NCBI GenBank assembly: GCA_947258795.1
Contig: CAMYJU010000019.1
Span: 1 to 44,815 of the forward strand
Length of the DNA: 44,815 nt
Source: an uncultured Gammaproteobacteria bacterium
Lineage (GTDB): Bacteria > Pseudomonadota > Gammaproteobacteria > DRJJ01
Direction of reading: 5' to 3'
Shown here: piece after piece, positions 17,944 to 29,142 of the stretch
Layout: each line of letters opens with the position of its first letter
Position numbering within the stretch: position 1 is the stretch's first letter
Translations under genes and position numbers: made by a program
Notes under the pieces: model-generated
Told to the model about the DNA's origin: nothing
Database searches by the model: none
Seen by the model: the letters and a program-made list of their open reading frames with translations, nothing else

Positions 17944-20868
17944 TCAGCTCAGGTACAGGTCAAACCAGTGTTCCCAGATGCCGGCGACATATTCGCGCAC
18001 CGAGCGGTCCTGTTCGGCATCGACCTGCATGCGCAGCCCGTCCAGGGTCAGTGACTGTATACGCTGCAGGTAATAGCGATAGGCATCGGTCAGGCCGTTG
18101 GCAATGGCGGATTCGATCAGGCCTGATTCATCCAGCAGATCCAGCAGACCGATATTGTCGGTACACCCGGTCAGTTCCGGATAGCGTTCGGCGCAACGCA
18201 GCACCGCATATTGCACCATAAACTCGATATCCACCAGCCCGCCATTGCCCTGTTTCAGGTCAAACTTGCCCGGGCGATGCTTGAGTAATTCATTGCGCAT
18301 GCGCTTGCGCATCGACACCACTTCGTTACGCAGGCTCAACGGGTCGCGTGGCTGGCACAGTATTTCATGCCTGATGCGCTCAAAGCGCTCGCAGATGTCC
18401 GTATCACCGGCCACCGCCCTGGCCTTGACCAGCGCCTGGTGCTCCCACACCCAGGCCTCCTGTAACTGGTATTCCTGAAAGCCCGCCAGCGATTGCACCA
18501 GCAGACCGGAATTGCCGCTGGGCCTGAGGCGCATATCCACTTCATACAGGGTTCCGGTGGCGGTCGGCTGGTTCAGCATATGAATAAAACGCTGCCCGAG
18601 CCTGGCCAGGAAGGTTTCGGACGGTATCTTTTTCGGGCCGCGTGTAACAGTCCCTTCCCGTTCACAGCCATGCAGGAACACCAGGTCGAGATCCGAGCTG
18701 TAGTTCAGCTCCTGGCCACCGAGCTTGCCGTAGGCAATCACAGCAAAGCCGGGCCATTGATTCCCACAAGGCATACCATGCCGTTTGAGCAAATAGTCAC
18801 AATTCAGTGCCAGCGCCTGATCCAGGCAGACATCGGCACAGATAGCCAGTTGTCTGCCGACCTCGTCGGACAGCATGCCTTCGGTGATCGAGGCATCGGC
18901 AATACCGAGCACGACCGCATCCTTGAAGTGATGCAAGGCCTCCATTTGCTGTTCCAGGTCATCCTCATCAACGTAGCCCATACGCGCCGATATCTGTTGT
19001 ACCAGGTGCTCGCGGTCGGTCTGCAGGCGACGATGCACCGGGTCATACAACTCGTCCAGCAAGGCCGGATGCAGCGCCAGCAGTTCGGCAATCCAGGCAC
19101 TGGCACCGAGCAGGCGCACCAGTTGTACCAGCGCCAGCGGATTCTCGATCAGCAGACTCAGATAGGTGGTGCGTCCGGCAATGCGCTCTAACAGGTGGAT
19201 CACGCGCATCAGCGTGGTATCCATATCCTCGACCGAATACAGCGCACCCAGTATCAAAGGCATCAGGCGGTTCATGCGTTCACGACCCTGCTGCCCCATG
19301 GTGCGGTAGGCGTAGCCATTCCTGAAATCCTGCAGGCCCTGCCAGGCCGACGCGGGCGATTCGAAACCGGCGTCGGTCAGACGTTGCAGTATCTCTTGTT
19401 CAGGTAAATCGGGTATCCAGACACCGACCAGTCCGCCCGGATCGGGTATCTCGATCGTCTGATTCTCATCTTCCGGTGCCGTAATCAGCTCATTGAAACT
19501 GTTGTGTACCCGGCTACGCACGGCATCGAGTCGCGTCGCGAGTTCATCCCAATCAGAAAAACCGCTGGCACAGGCCAGTTGCTGTCGCGCCATGTGATCG
19601 TTCGAGATGCTATGCACCTGTCGGTCGGCCGCCATCTGCAGGGCGTTTTCGACCTTGCGCAGCACACGGTAATCATTGATAAGCTGGTCTGTAATGCCCG
19701 TTTCTATATATCCGGCCTGCGCCAGCAGGCCGAGCACAGACTGGATGTCGCGGATACGCAGGGCCGGTTCACGGCCACCGCGGATCAGCTGAAAGGCCTG
19801 ACCGATAAACTCGATCTCGCGAATCCCGCCAGGACCGAGCTTGACGTTATCCTGCATGCCACGCCGGCTTACCTCGCGGTTGATTTGCGCTTTCATATCG
19901 CGCAACGCGGCGAAGGCCTCGAAATCCAGGTAGCGCCGGTACACAAACGGCTGCATCAGCTGCATGATCTGTTGCCGATGATCCTCCCGGCCCCAAACCG
20001 GGCGCGCCTTGATCCAGGCATATCGCTCCCAGTCGCGCCCCTGGGTCTGGTAGTAATCCTCCAGCGCCTCAAAGCCTGATGCCAGTGCGCCACTACGTCC
20101 ATACGGACGTAAGCGCATATCCACCCGGTAGACGAAACCATCCTCGGTTTCACTGTCGATCACGTCGATCAGTTGCTGGCCCAGCCGGGCGTAGTATTCC
20201 TCGTATTCCAGGCCGTTGCGACCGCGGAGCTTGCCGTCTTCGGCATACGCGAATATCAGGTCGATATCGGAAGAAAAGTTCAGCTCATAGGCACCCAGCT
20301 TGCCCATTGCCATGACGATCATGGATTGCGACTTGCCATTGGCGGTTTTGGGTTGCCCCCATTCCTTTGCCTGCCAGACCTCCAGCCTGACCATCGCCGC
20401 GGCAATACAGGCATCGGCGAGCAACGACAGGTCGTGCAGGGTCTCGTTCAGATCGGCCCAGCCGGCCAGGTCACGCCAAGCGATCCGCACACATTCATAG
20501 CGCCGGAAAAGACGCAGCATACGCGCCAACTCGTCCTTGTTCTTCAGGGGTGCGGCATAGCTCAGCGCACGCTGCATATAACTGCCCGGCTGGTAATCAC
20601 TGTGCAGGTCGCCACTGTAGATCAACTGCGCCAACCAGTGTGGCTCATTGATCAGGTTGTCTGCGACAAACTCGCTGCAGGCCAGCACCTTCTGGCAGCT
20701 CGCAATCCAGTGCCGGTCCCGGGGCAGTCTAAGCTTTGCGGCCTGGCATGCTGCAGATAAATCCTGCCAGCGCGATGCAGCCAGTTCTTGCAAATCCTCG
20801 GGTAATGACTGATAACCGGGGCTTGCCTCGGTACGAGATCCTTTCCTGGAGCGACGACGCTTTGCCAT
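17944..20868 (-). CDS. glnE: Bifunctional glutamine synthetase adenylyltransferase/adenylyl-removing enzyme
   Basis: GlnE adds AMP to, and removes it from, glutamine synthetase in response to PII and glutamine, tuning nitrogen assimilation. The 974-residue protein has the expected two nucleotidyltransferase domains. The N-terminal deadenylylase site GAYELNFSSDIDLIFAY has its metal aspartates at 201 and 203; the C-terminal adenylylase site GGQELNYSSDLDLVF lies near residue 724. Regulatory helical regions separate them (LGPGGIREIEFI; later GNGGLVDIEFMVQ). The Shine-Dalgarno at 20868 is weak. A groL terminator precedes the gene. Confidence 0.97.
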   Translation of the reverse strand: MAKRRRSRKGSRTEASPGYQSLPEDLQELAASRWQDLSAACQAAKLRLPRDRHWIASCQKVLACSEFVADNLINEPHWLAQLIYSGDLHSDYQPGSYMQRALSYAAPLKNKDELARMLRLFRRYECVRIAWRDLAGWADLNETLHDLSLLADACIAAAMVRLEVWQAKEWGQPKTANGKSQSMIVMAMGKLGAYELNFSSDIDLIFAYAEDGKLRGRNGLEYEEYYARLGQQLIDVIDSETEDGFVYRVDMRLRPYGRSGALASGFEALEDYYQTQGRDWERYAWIKARPVWGREDHRQQIMQLMQPFVYRRYLDFEAFAALRDMKAQINREVSRRGMQDNVKLGPGGIREIEFIGQAFQLIRGGREPALRIRDIQSVLGLLAQAGYIETGITDQLINDYRVLRKVENALQMAADRQVHSISNDHMARQQLACASGFSDWDELATRLDAVRSRVHNSFNELITAPEDENQTIEIPDPGGLVGVWIPDLPEQEILQRLTDAGFESPASAWQGLQDFRNGYAYRTMGQQGRERMNRLMPLILGALYSVEDMDTTLMRVIHLLERIAGRTTYLSLLIENPLALVQLVRLLGASAWIAELLALHPALLDELYDPVHRRLQTDREHLVQQISARMGYVDEDDLEQQMEALHHFKDAVVLGIADASITEGMLSDEVGRQLAICADVCLDQALALNCDYLLKRHGMPCGNQWPGFAVIAYGKLGGQELNYSSDLDLVFLHGCEREGTVTRGPKKIPSETFLARLGQRFIHMLNQPTATGTLYEVDMRLRPSGNSGLLVQSLAGFQEYQLQEAWVWEHQALVKARAVAGDTDICERFERIRHEILCQPRDPLSLRNEVVSMRKRMRNELLKHRPGKFDLKQGNGGLVDIEFMVQYAVLRCAERYPELTGCTDNIGLLDLLDESGLIESAIANGLTDAYRYYLQRIQSLTLDGLRMQVDAEQDRSVREYVAGIWEHWFDLYLS

Positions 20869-20904
20869 CCGGTCATGCTACTGCGGGGTGTGTTGTTGTT
20901 GCAA

Positions 20905-20930
20905 CAAAAAGGCCCCGCGCTGCGGGGCCT
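20905..20930 (-). terminator. Rho-independent terminator after groL
   Basis: On the minus strand GGCCCCGC, a three-base loop and GCGGGGCC are followed at once by TTTTTG. It lies 27 bases past the groL stop and before glnE, so it closes the groSL operon and separates it from glnE. Confidence 0.92.
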
Positions 20931-20956
20931 TTCGGTATAAAGCTGGAAAGCCGGGC

Positions 20957-22944
<1,988 letters not shown>

Positions 22945-23008
22945 CTTGATAGTCTCCTTGGCGACGACTTAATTTATGTCTATACATTAATATTGGCGGG
23001 AGTACGGT

Positions 23009-23035
23009 TTAGCACTCTCCTGCAGTGAGTGCTAA
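23009..23035. promoter_or_regulatory. CIRCE operator (HrcA binding site)
   Basis: A perfect TTAGCACTC-N9-GAGTGCTAA palindrome lies 65 bases before the groS start, at and just after the predicted -10 boxes. This is the canonical binding site of the HrcA repressor. hrcA is not in the window. Confidence 0.97.
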
Positions 23036-23065
23036 TTATGGGGACGAAATCCCTAAAGTCAAGGG
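23034..23065 (-). promoter_or_regulatory. groSL promoter with overlapping sigma32 and sigma70 signals
   Basis: On the minus strand CCCTTGAC (23065-23058), 14 bases and CCCCATAATT (23043-23034) closely fit the sigma32 heat-shock consensus. The same DNA gives TTGACT, a 16-base spacer and CATAAT for the housekeeping factor. The downstream end overlaps the CIRCE palindrome. The remaining DNA up to 23286 is AT-rich and must hold the start signals of the rightward gene at 23287. A TATAAT at 23187-23192 is a candidate -10 for that gene, without a clear -35. Confidence 0.8.
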
Positions 23066-23286
23066 CTGACGGGGCAGGAAAATTCTGACGTTTACAAGAA
23101 CTGGTTTGCAGTTCGGACAAATACCATTGTTAACATGCCAGGATTACCCGGCTTCAAAAACAACATTATGGAATGTGTTATGCATATATAATCATAACGG
23201 ATGATCGCTTAAGGTCATCTTGCGCTATTTTTTCAGCAATGCGAAAACACTATCTATTCACTAAACTATAAAGATTTCATACGGTT

Positions 23287-26200
23287 ATGACGATTCGAGT
23301 AGGCATACACCACAAAACGGTATACAAATTTGATCGCTTGGTATCGATCTCGCCGCATCAAATTCGCCTGCGGCCTGCACCACATACGCGCACACCCGTG
23401 CACCAATATTCCATCAAGGTTGAACCGGAAGACCACTTTGTCAATTGGCAACAGGATCCGTTCGGCAATTATATCGGACGCTATGTTTTCAATCGGAAAG
23501 CCCATAAGATGATTATTGAGGTCGATATGGTCGTCGACATGGTAACGATAGATCCATTCGATTTTTTCGTCGAGGAATCTGCCGAAAAGTTTCCATTCAA
23601 GTATGACAAGCAACTGAGCAAGGAACTGACACCCTATTTTGAATGTACAGAATCCGGTCCGTTACTTCTTGAAAGGGTAAGACAAGTACCGACCAAACCC
23701 AAACGCATTGTCGATTTTCTTGTTGATCTGAACTATCAGCTCCATCATGACATTGGTTATGGCATTCGTATGGAACCTGGCGTACAAACCTGCGAACAAA
23801 CCCTGGAACTGGCCAAAGGATCTTGCCGCGACAGCGCATGGTTACTGGTACAGATCCTCAGGCATATTGGCCTGGCTGCGCGCTTTGTATCCGGTTACTT
23901 GATTCAGCTGACTGCCGATGTGCAATCACTTGACGGTCCTTCGGGTCCAGAGAAAGATTTTACTGACCTGCATGCATGGGCCGAAGTGTTTGTCCCTGGC
24001 GCAGGCTGGATCGGTCTCGATCCCACCTCGGGTCTTTTCGCCGGTGAAGGTCATATCCCGCTGGCCTGTACGCCTGATCCGGAAAGTGCTGCACCTGTAA
24101 CGGGTGCAATCGATGAATGCGAGGTTGAGTTTGAATTCGAAAACACCGTCACACGAATACATGAAGACCCAAGGGTAACAAAACCTTATTCTGACGAACA
24201 ATGGCAAGCCGTTATGTCGCTTGGAGAACAACTGGAGTCCGAACTTGAGGCTAATGATGTCAGGCTAACGATGGGCGGTGAACCAACATTCGTTTCTATA
24301 GACGATATGGAGGGGGAGGAATGGAACATTGCCGCCCTGGGCCCACATAAAAGGGAACGCGCAGAAGTCCTACTCAGAAAATTATGGAAAAAATTTGCCC
24401 ATGCTGGCGTCCTGCATCATGGACAGGGGAAGTGGTATCCCGGTGAACCCTTACCTCGCTGGGCACTGAGTTGCTACTGGCGAAATGATGCCGTACCGGT
24501 CTGGGACACACCCAAATTGATTGCAGACCCGACCCAGAAGGGTGGATACACCAGCGAGCATGCGGCTGCCTTTTCAAAGCGGCTCGCTCAGCATATTGGC
24601 ATTTCATCCTCACATGTTCTGCCCGGCTACGAAGACGTCCTGTATTACCTGTGGAAGGAAGGCACCCTGCCAAAAAATCTTGATATCCTTGATAACAAGC
24701 TTGCCAATAAAATAGACCGGGAACGCCTGCGCCGGATATTTGAACAGGGCCTGGATCAGATCGTCGGGTATACCTTACCGCTGGCCTGGGAACCGGTTGA
24801 TAAACGATGGGTCAGCTCATTGTGGGAATTCAGCAGGCAACACTTGTTCCTGCTACCGGGTGATTCGCCGATGGGCTACAGACTGCCGCTGGACAGCCTG
24901 CTCTGGGAAAAGGACGAAGAGCGACATAAACACCTGGATGCCGATCCGTTTGCTGAACATGAGGGCCTGCCCGGTTCGGTCAGTAGTCGTTACACCAGGT
25001 TTGAACCCAGCGATAAAGGCCAGGACCCACGCGCTGAACAAGGCATCGCCGATGACGAAGAACGTGAAAGCGGCTTTTTTGTTCGGACGGCGATGTGCGT
25101 CGAACCCAGAAACGGCAACCTGCATGTCTTCCTGCCACCCATTTCACACCTGAATCACTGGCTTGAACTGATCGGTCATATCGAGACCACTGCCAAGGAG
25201 CTGGCCCTGCCGATCATCCTGGAAGGCTACGAAGCGCCACATGATCCACGCCTGAAACGTTTTTCCGTCACACCAGATCCGGGTGTGATTGAAGTTAATA
25301 TTCAGCCGACCAATAACTGGAAGGAACTGGTCAACAACACCGAGATACTATACGAACAAGCCTATCAGTCACGACTCGGTACTGAAAAATTCATGCAGGA
25401 TGGACGACACACCGGAACCGGTGGCGGTAACCACGTAACACTGGGTGGCAGTTCCCCGGCCAACAGCCCGATCCTGCGCAAACCCGAATTGCTGGGTAGC
25501 CTGATCCGCTACTGGCAAAATCACCCTGCGCTATCTTACCTGTTCTCTGGTATGTTTATCGGCCCAACCTCCCAGGCACCCAGAGTTGATGAAGCGCGTG
25601 ACGACAGCATGTATGAACTCGATATTGCCCTGCAACAATTACCGGATGGAGAACATCCCTCACCCTGGATCATTGACAGGGTGTTACGTAACCTGCTCGT
25701 CGACATCACCGGCAACACACATCGCGCCGAGTTTTGTATCGACAAACTCTATGCCCCTAGCTCGGCCACCGGCCGACTCGGAATAGTGGAGTTCCGCGGC
25801 TTTGAGATGCCTCCCCATCCACGTATGTCCATTGTACAGAACCTGTTACTACGTACCCTGATATCACGATTCTGGAAGACACCTTATGAGGTAAAAACCG
25901 TTCGCTGGGGTACTGAACTACATGACCGATTCATGTTGCCTCACTATGTCGAAAGAGACATGGCCGATGTTGTTACAGACCTCAGACGCTGGGGCTATCC
26001 AATCGAAATGGAATGGTTTGATCCATTCACAGAATTCAGGTTTCCGCATTATGGCACTATCAATATCGATGACATCGAAATTGAGCTCAGGTTCGCGATC
26101 GAACCCTGGCATGTCCTGGGCGAAGAAATTAGCGCCCAGGGTACCTCGCGCTATGTAGACTCTTCGGTAGAACGCCTGCAGGTCAAGGTTCGCGGTATGA

Positions 26201-26589
26201 CCAAGGGTCGCCACGTCATTGCCTGCAACGGACAGGCACTGCCGCTCAGAAATACCGGTGAACGTGGCGAATATGTTGCCGGGGTACGTTACAAGGCCTG
26301 GAAACCACCTTCAGGTCTGCATCCAACACTACCGATCGATTCACCGCTGATATTCGATCTGGTTGACCGATGGTCGAAGAAGTCACTCGGTGGCTGCACC
26401 TATCATGTAGCACATCCGGGTGGACGCAACCCGGAAACATTCCCGGTCAATGCATATGAGGCCGAAGCCAGAAGACTGGCACGATTTTCGCGAATTGGAC
26501 ATACAGGAGGTAAATTAAGGGTCAGGATGAAACATCCCGACCCCGAGCATCCATACACCCTGGACCTTAGAAAAGTTAAGGGAGTCTGA
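23287..26589 (+). CDS. Transglutaminase-like protease fused to DUF2126
   Basis: This 1100-residue protein has two parts. Residues 1 to about 265 are a bacterial transglutaminase N-region plus transglutaminase-like core with a full Cys-His-Asp triad: Cys180 in GSCRDSAWL, His229 in DLHAWAEVF, Asp245 in GLDPTSG. From about residue 325 (LTMGGEPTFVSIDD) to the end is DUF2126, with YEAPHDPRL, VIEVNIQPTNNW and HTGTGGGNHVTLGG. Family members accompany ATP-grasp, alpha-E and Anbu genes; the domain is thought to cleave or transfer peptide bonds, substrate unknown. No signal peptide is seen. There is no obvious Shine-Dalgarno; the start fits the family N-terminus. It is first of an apparent five-gene run. 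Confidence 0.93.
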   Translation: MTIRVGIHHKTVYKFDRLVSISPHQIRLRPAPHTRTPVHQYSIKVEPEDHFVNWQQDPFGNYIGRYVFNRKAHKMIIEVDMVVDMVTIDPFDFFVEESAEKFPFKYDKQLSKELTPYFECTESGPLLLERVRQVPTKPKRIVDFLVDLNYQLHHDIGYGIRMEPGVQTCEQTLELAKGSCRDSAWLLVQILRHIGLAARFVSGYLIQLTADVQSLDGPSGPEKDFTDLHAWAEVFVPGAGWIGLDPTSGLFAGEGHIPLACTPDPESAAPVTGAIDECEVEFEFENTVTRIHEDPRVTKPYSDEQWQAVMSLGEQLESELEANDVRLTMGGEPTFVSIDDMEGEEWNIAALGPHKRERAEVLLRKLWKKFAHAGVLHHGQGKWYPGEPLPRWALSCYWRNDAVPVWDTPKLIADPTQKGGYTSEHAAAFSKRLAQHIGISSSHVLPGYEDVLYYLWKEGTLPKNLDILDNKLANKIDRERLRRIFEQGLDQIVGYTLPLAWEPVDKRWVSSLWEFSRQHLFLLPGDSPMGYRLPLDSLLWEKDEERHKHLDADPFAEHEGLPGSVSSRYTRFEPSDKGQDPRAEQGIADDEERESGFFVRTAMCVEPRNGNLHVFLPPISHLNHWLELIGHIETTAKELALPIILEGYEAPHDPRLKRFSVTPDPGVIEVNIQPTNNWKELVNNTEILYEQAYQSRLGTEKFMQDGRHTGTGGGNHVTLGGSSPANSPILRKPELLGSLIRYWQNHPALSYLFSGMFIGPTSQAPRVDEARDDSMYELDIALQQLPDGEHPSPWIIDRVLRNLLVDITGNTHRAEFCIDKLYAPSSATGRLGIVEFRGFEMPPHPRMSIVQNLLLRTLISRFWKTPYEVKTVRWGTELHDRFMLPHYVERDMADVVTDLRRWGYPIEMEWFDPFTEFRFPHYGTINIDDIEIELRFAIEPWHVLGEEISAQGTSRYVDSSVERLQVKVRGMTKGRHVIACNGQALPLRNTGERGEYVAGVRYKAWKPPSGLHPTLPIDSPLIFDLVDRWSKKSLGGCTYHVAHPGGRNPETFPVNAYEAEARRLARFSRIGHTGGKLRVRMKHPDPEHPYTLDLRKVKGV

Positions 26590-26619
26590 CAGCTATGCTC
26601 GATAATACAGGTGCAGCTT

Positions 26620-28065
26620 ATGGGTATTGATCTGAACCAATATGATCCCGGAAAATTTTATGACGAGACCATGTCCGGGAAGAATCGTGCGCGCGGTTAC
26701 AGCAAGGAACTGGTCAAACTGTTCAGAAAAATGGATGAGGACGAGCTCACTGCCAGGCAATCGGCGGCTGATCTGGCAATCAAGGAAATGGGGATTACCT
26801 TCACCGTGTATAGCGAGAGTGAAGGGACAATCGATCGTAACTGGCCGTTTGACATCATACCCAGAATTATTCCGAAAAGTGAGTGGGACAATATTGAAGC
26901 AGGCTTGATTCAACGTGTTAAGGCACTGAATTTATTCATAAATGATCTCTATAGTGAGCAGAAAATTATTGCCGATGGCGTTTTTCCTGCCGAGGTGCTG
27001 GCGGATTCAAAAAATTTCAGGCCGCAGTGTGTCGGTATATCACCAGCGCATGGTGTCTGGGCTCATGTCTGCGGGTCAGACCTGGTCCGTGATATAGACG
27101 GTACTGTGTATGTACTCGAGGACAACCTGCGTGTGCCATCCGGTGTTTCCTACATGCTGGAAAACCGGGAAGTGACCAAGCGCGTATTTCCTGAGTTGTT
27201 CAAGAGCTATGCACCAATGCCCGTTGACGACTACCCGGTACAGTTGCATGACATGCTTGCCTCAATCTCACCAAGGAAGGTAAAACGCCCCGAAGTGGTC
27301 GTTTTGACACCCGGAATCTACAATTCAGCCTACTTCGAACATGCCTATCTGGCGCACCAAATGGGTGCGGAGCTGGTCGAAGGCAGGGACTTGTTCGTCG
27401 ATAAAGACGAATGCGTCTATATGCGTACTGTCGCCGGGCCCCAACGTGTAGACGTGATCTACCGCAGGATCGATGATGATTTTATCGATCCCGAAGTCTT
27501 TCGCAAGGACTCTGCACTCGGTGTACCGGGCCTGATGCGAGCCTGGAAAGCCAACAAGGTCGGTCTTGCCAATGCCCCTGGTGCCGGCGTTGCAGACGAC
27601 AAGGTCGTTTACGCGTTCGTACCCGATATCATACGCTACTATCTTGACGAAGAACCGATCATCCCCAACGTACCAACCTATCGTTGCATGTACAAGGATG
27701 AGTGTGAATATGTACTGGCAAACCTGGACAAACTGGTCGTCAAACCGGCTAACGAATCCGGAGGCTACGGCATGATGATTGGCCCCAACGCATCAAAAGA
27801 CGAACAGAATACCTTTGAGGCACTGATAAAGAAACATCCCAGAAACTATATCGCCCAGCCTACTCTTGGCATTTCCACAGTACCGACTGTCAGTGGCAAA
27901 ACACTCGAGCCGAGGCATGTTGACCTCAGACCATTCGTGCTCAGCGGCAAAGTCACTACGGTCACCACCGGGGGATTGACCCGTGTCGCCATGCGTAAAG
28001 GTTCACTGGTGGTCAATTCATCACAGGGCGGTGGATCCAAGGATACCTGGATAGTGGCGGATTAA
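26620..28065 (+). CDS. Circularly permuted ATP-grasp type 2 family protein
   Basis: This 481-residue protein belongs to the circularly permuted ATP-grasp group (DUF404/DUF407-type). Visible blocks are AEVLADSKNFRPQCVGISP, VLEDNLRVPSGVSYMLENR (Glu167-Asn169 region, a likely metal or ATP site), TPGIYNSAYFEHAYLAHQMG, and VVKPANESGGYGMMIG (Lys375 to Gly388, phosphate loop). The C-terminus is RHVDLRPFVLSG. Such enzymes ligate an amine to a carboxylate using ATP and are predicted to make peptides of unknown sequence. ATG 26620, with AGGTG six bases upstream, was preferred to GTG 26611. The alpha-E gene follows after 12 bases. Confidence 0.93.
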   Translation: MGIDLNQYDPGKFYDETMSGKNRARGYSKELVKLFRKMDEDELTARQSAADLAIKEMGITFTVYSESEGTIDRNWPFDIIPRIIPKSEWDNIEAGLIQRVKALNLFINDLYSEQKIIADGVFPAEVLADSKNFRPQCVGISPAHGVWAHVCGSDLVRDIDGTVYVLEDNLRVPSGVSYMLENREVTKRVFPELFKSYAPMPVDDYPVQLHDMLASISPRKVKRPEVVVLTPGIYNSAYFEHAYLAHQMGAELVEGRDLFVDKDECVYMRTVAGPQRVDVIYRRIDDDFIDPEVFRKDSALGVPGLMRAWKANKVGLANAPGAGVADDKVVYAFVPDIIRYYLDEEPIIPNVPTYRCMYKDECEYVLANLDKLVVKPANESGGYGMMIGPNASKDEQNTFEALIKKHPRNYIAQPTLGISTVPTVSGKTLEPRHVDLRPFVLSGKVTTVTTGGLTRVAMRKGSLVVNSSQGGGSKDTWIVAD

Positions 28066-28077
28066 AGGAGTCTAACG

Positions 28078-29028
28078 ATGTTATCCCGTGTGGCAGAAGC
28101 GATTTACTGGTCCGGTCGATACATAGAGCGTGCCGAAAATACCGCCCGCCTGCTAAGAGTCAATTCCAACCTGATGATGGACACACCGAGAGGAATTTCC
28201 CCTGGATGGGAGCCACTGGTCTCCATTACCGGTCTCGGGGCGGAATTCGAAAAAAAGAAGTCCGGGGCGACTGAACGTAGTGTCGCCAAATATCTGATCG
28301 GTGACGCAAAAAATCCCAATTCGATTATCAGCTGTCTGAAGATGGCGCGGGAAAACTGCCGTACCATCCGTGAAATTATCCCGCTTCCCGCCTGGCAGGA
28401 ATTGAACAAGCTTTACCTGTTTGCAAAGGAAAACGCTGCCTCAGGTGTAACACAAAAAGGCAGGGATTATTATCTGGATGGCATATTTTCCGGTTCGCAA
28501 CAGCTTAATGGTCTGTTCGCATCGGTCATGTATCAGGATGTGGCCTGGCATTTTCTTCGTATTGGTCGTGATATTGAGCGCGCCGAGATGACGACCCGTA
28601 TCCTGGATGTACGAACCTCTGATTTGTTAACCGAAGCTGAAGAAATCATAGAGTCCAGAAGCCTGGAAAGCGTGCAATGGATCAGTATCCTGAAATCACT
28701 ATCTGCCTATTCAATCTATCGTCGTACTGTGCAGGTACGCGTAAGCAGATATCCCGTACTGGAATTCCTGTTTCATGACGCCCAGTTCCCCAGGTCAATT
28801 GCACACTGCCTTACATCCGTGGAAGAAAGTGTCGGCCTGATGTCAAATAATACCTTACCGCTGAAGGCGCTAAGAGTGGTTTTCCGTCGGCTCAACAGAC
28901 AAAGCATGGAAAACCTGCGGCAACAGAAACTGCATAAGTTCATTGACGAGCTGCAGCTTGGTATCAGGCAATTTCACAATTCCCTGGAGAAACAGTATTT
29001 TCCACATCAATTTCAACATGTTAACTAA
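28078..29028 (+). CDS. Alpha-E domain protein (DUF403)
   Basis: This 316-residue, almost all-helical protein starts MLSRVAEAIYWSGRYIERAENTARLL in family style (given here only as its recognised motif). It later has the second signature RIGRDIERAEMTTRILDVR. Alpha-E proteins always accompany circularly permuted ATP-grasp enzymes, as a partner or as a fused domain; their own activity is unknown. A strong Shine-Dalgarno (AAAGGAG) precedes the ATG, and only 12 bases separate it from the ATP-grasp gene, so the two are surely co-transcribed. A 114-base gap with a hairpin follows before Anbu. Confidence 0.92.
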   Translation: MLSRVAEAIYWSGRYIERAENTARLLRVNSNLMMDTPRGISPGWEPLVSITGLGAEFEKKKSGATERSVAKYLIGDAKNPNSIISCLKMARENCRTIREIIPLPAWQELNKLYLFAKENAASGVTQKGRDYYLDGIFSGSQQLNGLFASVMYQDVAWHFLRIGRDIERAEMTTRILDVRTSDLLTEAEEIIESRSLESVQWISILKSLSAYSIYRRTVQVRVSRYPVLEFLFHDAQFPRSIAHCLTSVEESVGLMSNNTLPLKALRVVFRRLNRQSMENLRQQKLHKFIDELQLGIRQFHNSLEKQYFPHQFQHVN

Positions 29029-29071
29029 AAGCACAGGGTGTGGCCGGCCTCTCAAAGATAAAAGATCCAGC

Positions 29072-29116
29072 GCTGCCATGATGGAATTCGGATCTAGAAC
29101 ATACTAGTATGGCAGC
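29072..29116. other. Hairpin between the alpha-E gene and Anbu
   Basis: Perfect 8-base arms GCTGCCAT (29072-29079) and ATGGCAGC (29109-29116) enclose a 29-base loop. It lies 43 bases after the alpha-E stop and 26 bases before the Anbu ATG. It could attenuate or stabilise the transcript, or be an operator for Anbu. No T-run follows, so a simple terminator is unlikely. Confidence 0.5.
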
Positions 29117-29142
29117 ATCTGTAACATCGCATAGGTTTACAT

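Noticed and set aside
29084-29108. Cluster of GAATTC, TCTAGA and ACTAGT resembling a cloning polylinker
   Set aside because: No vector sequence flanks it, and the DNA on both sides continues the natural gene cluster; chance hexamers in an AT-rich hairpin loop explain it better.
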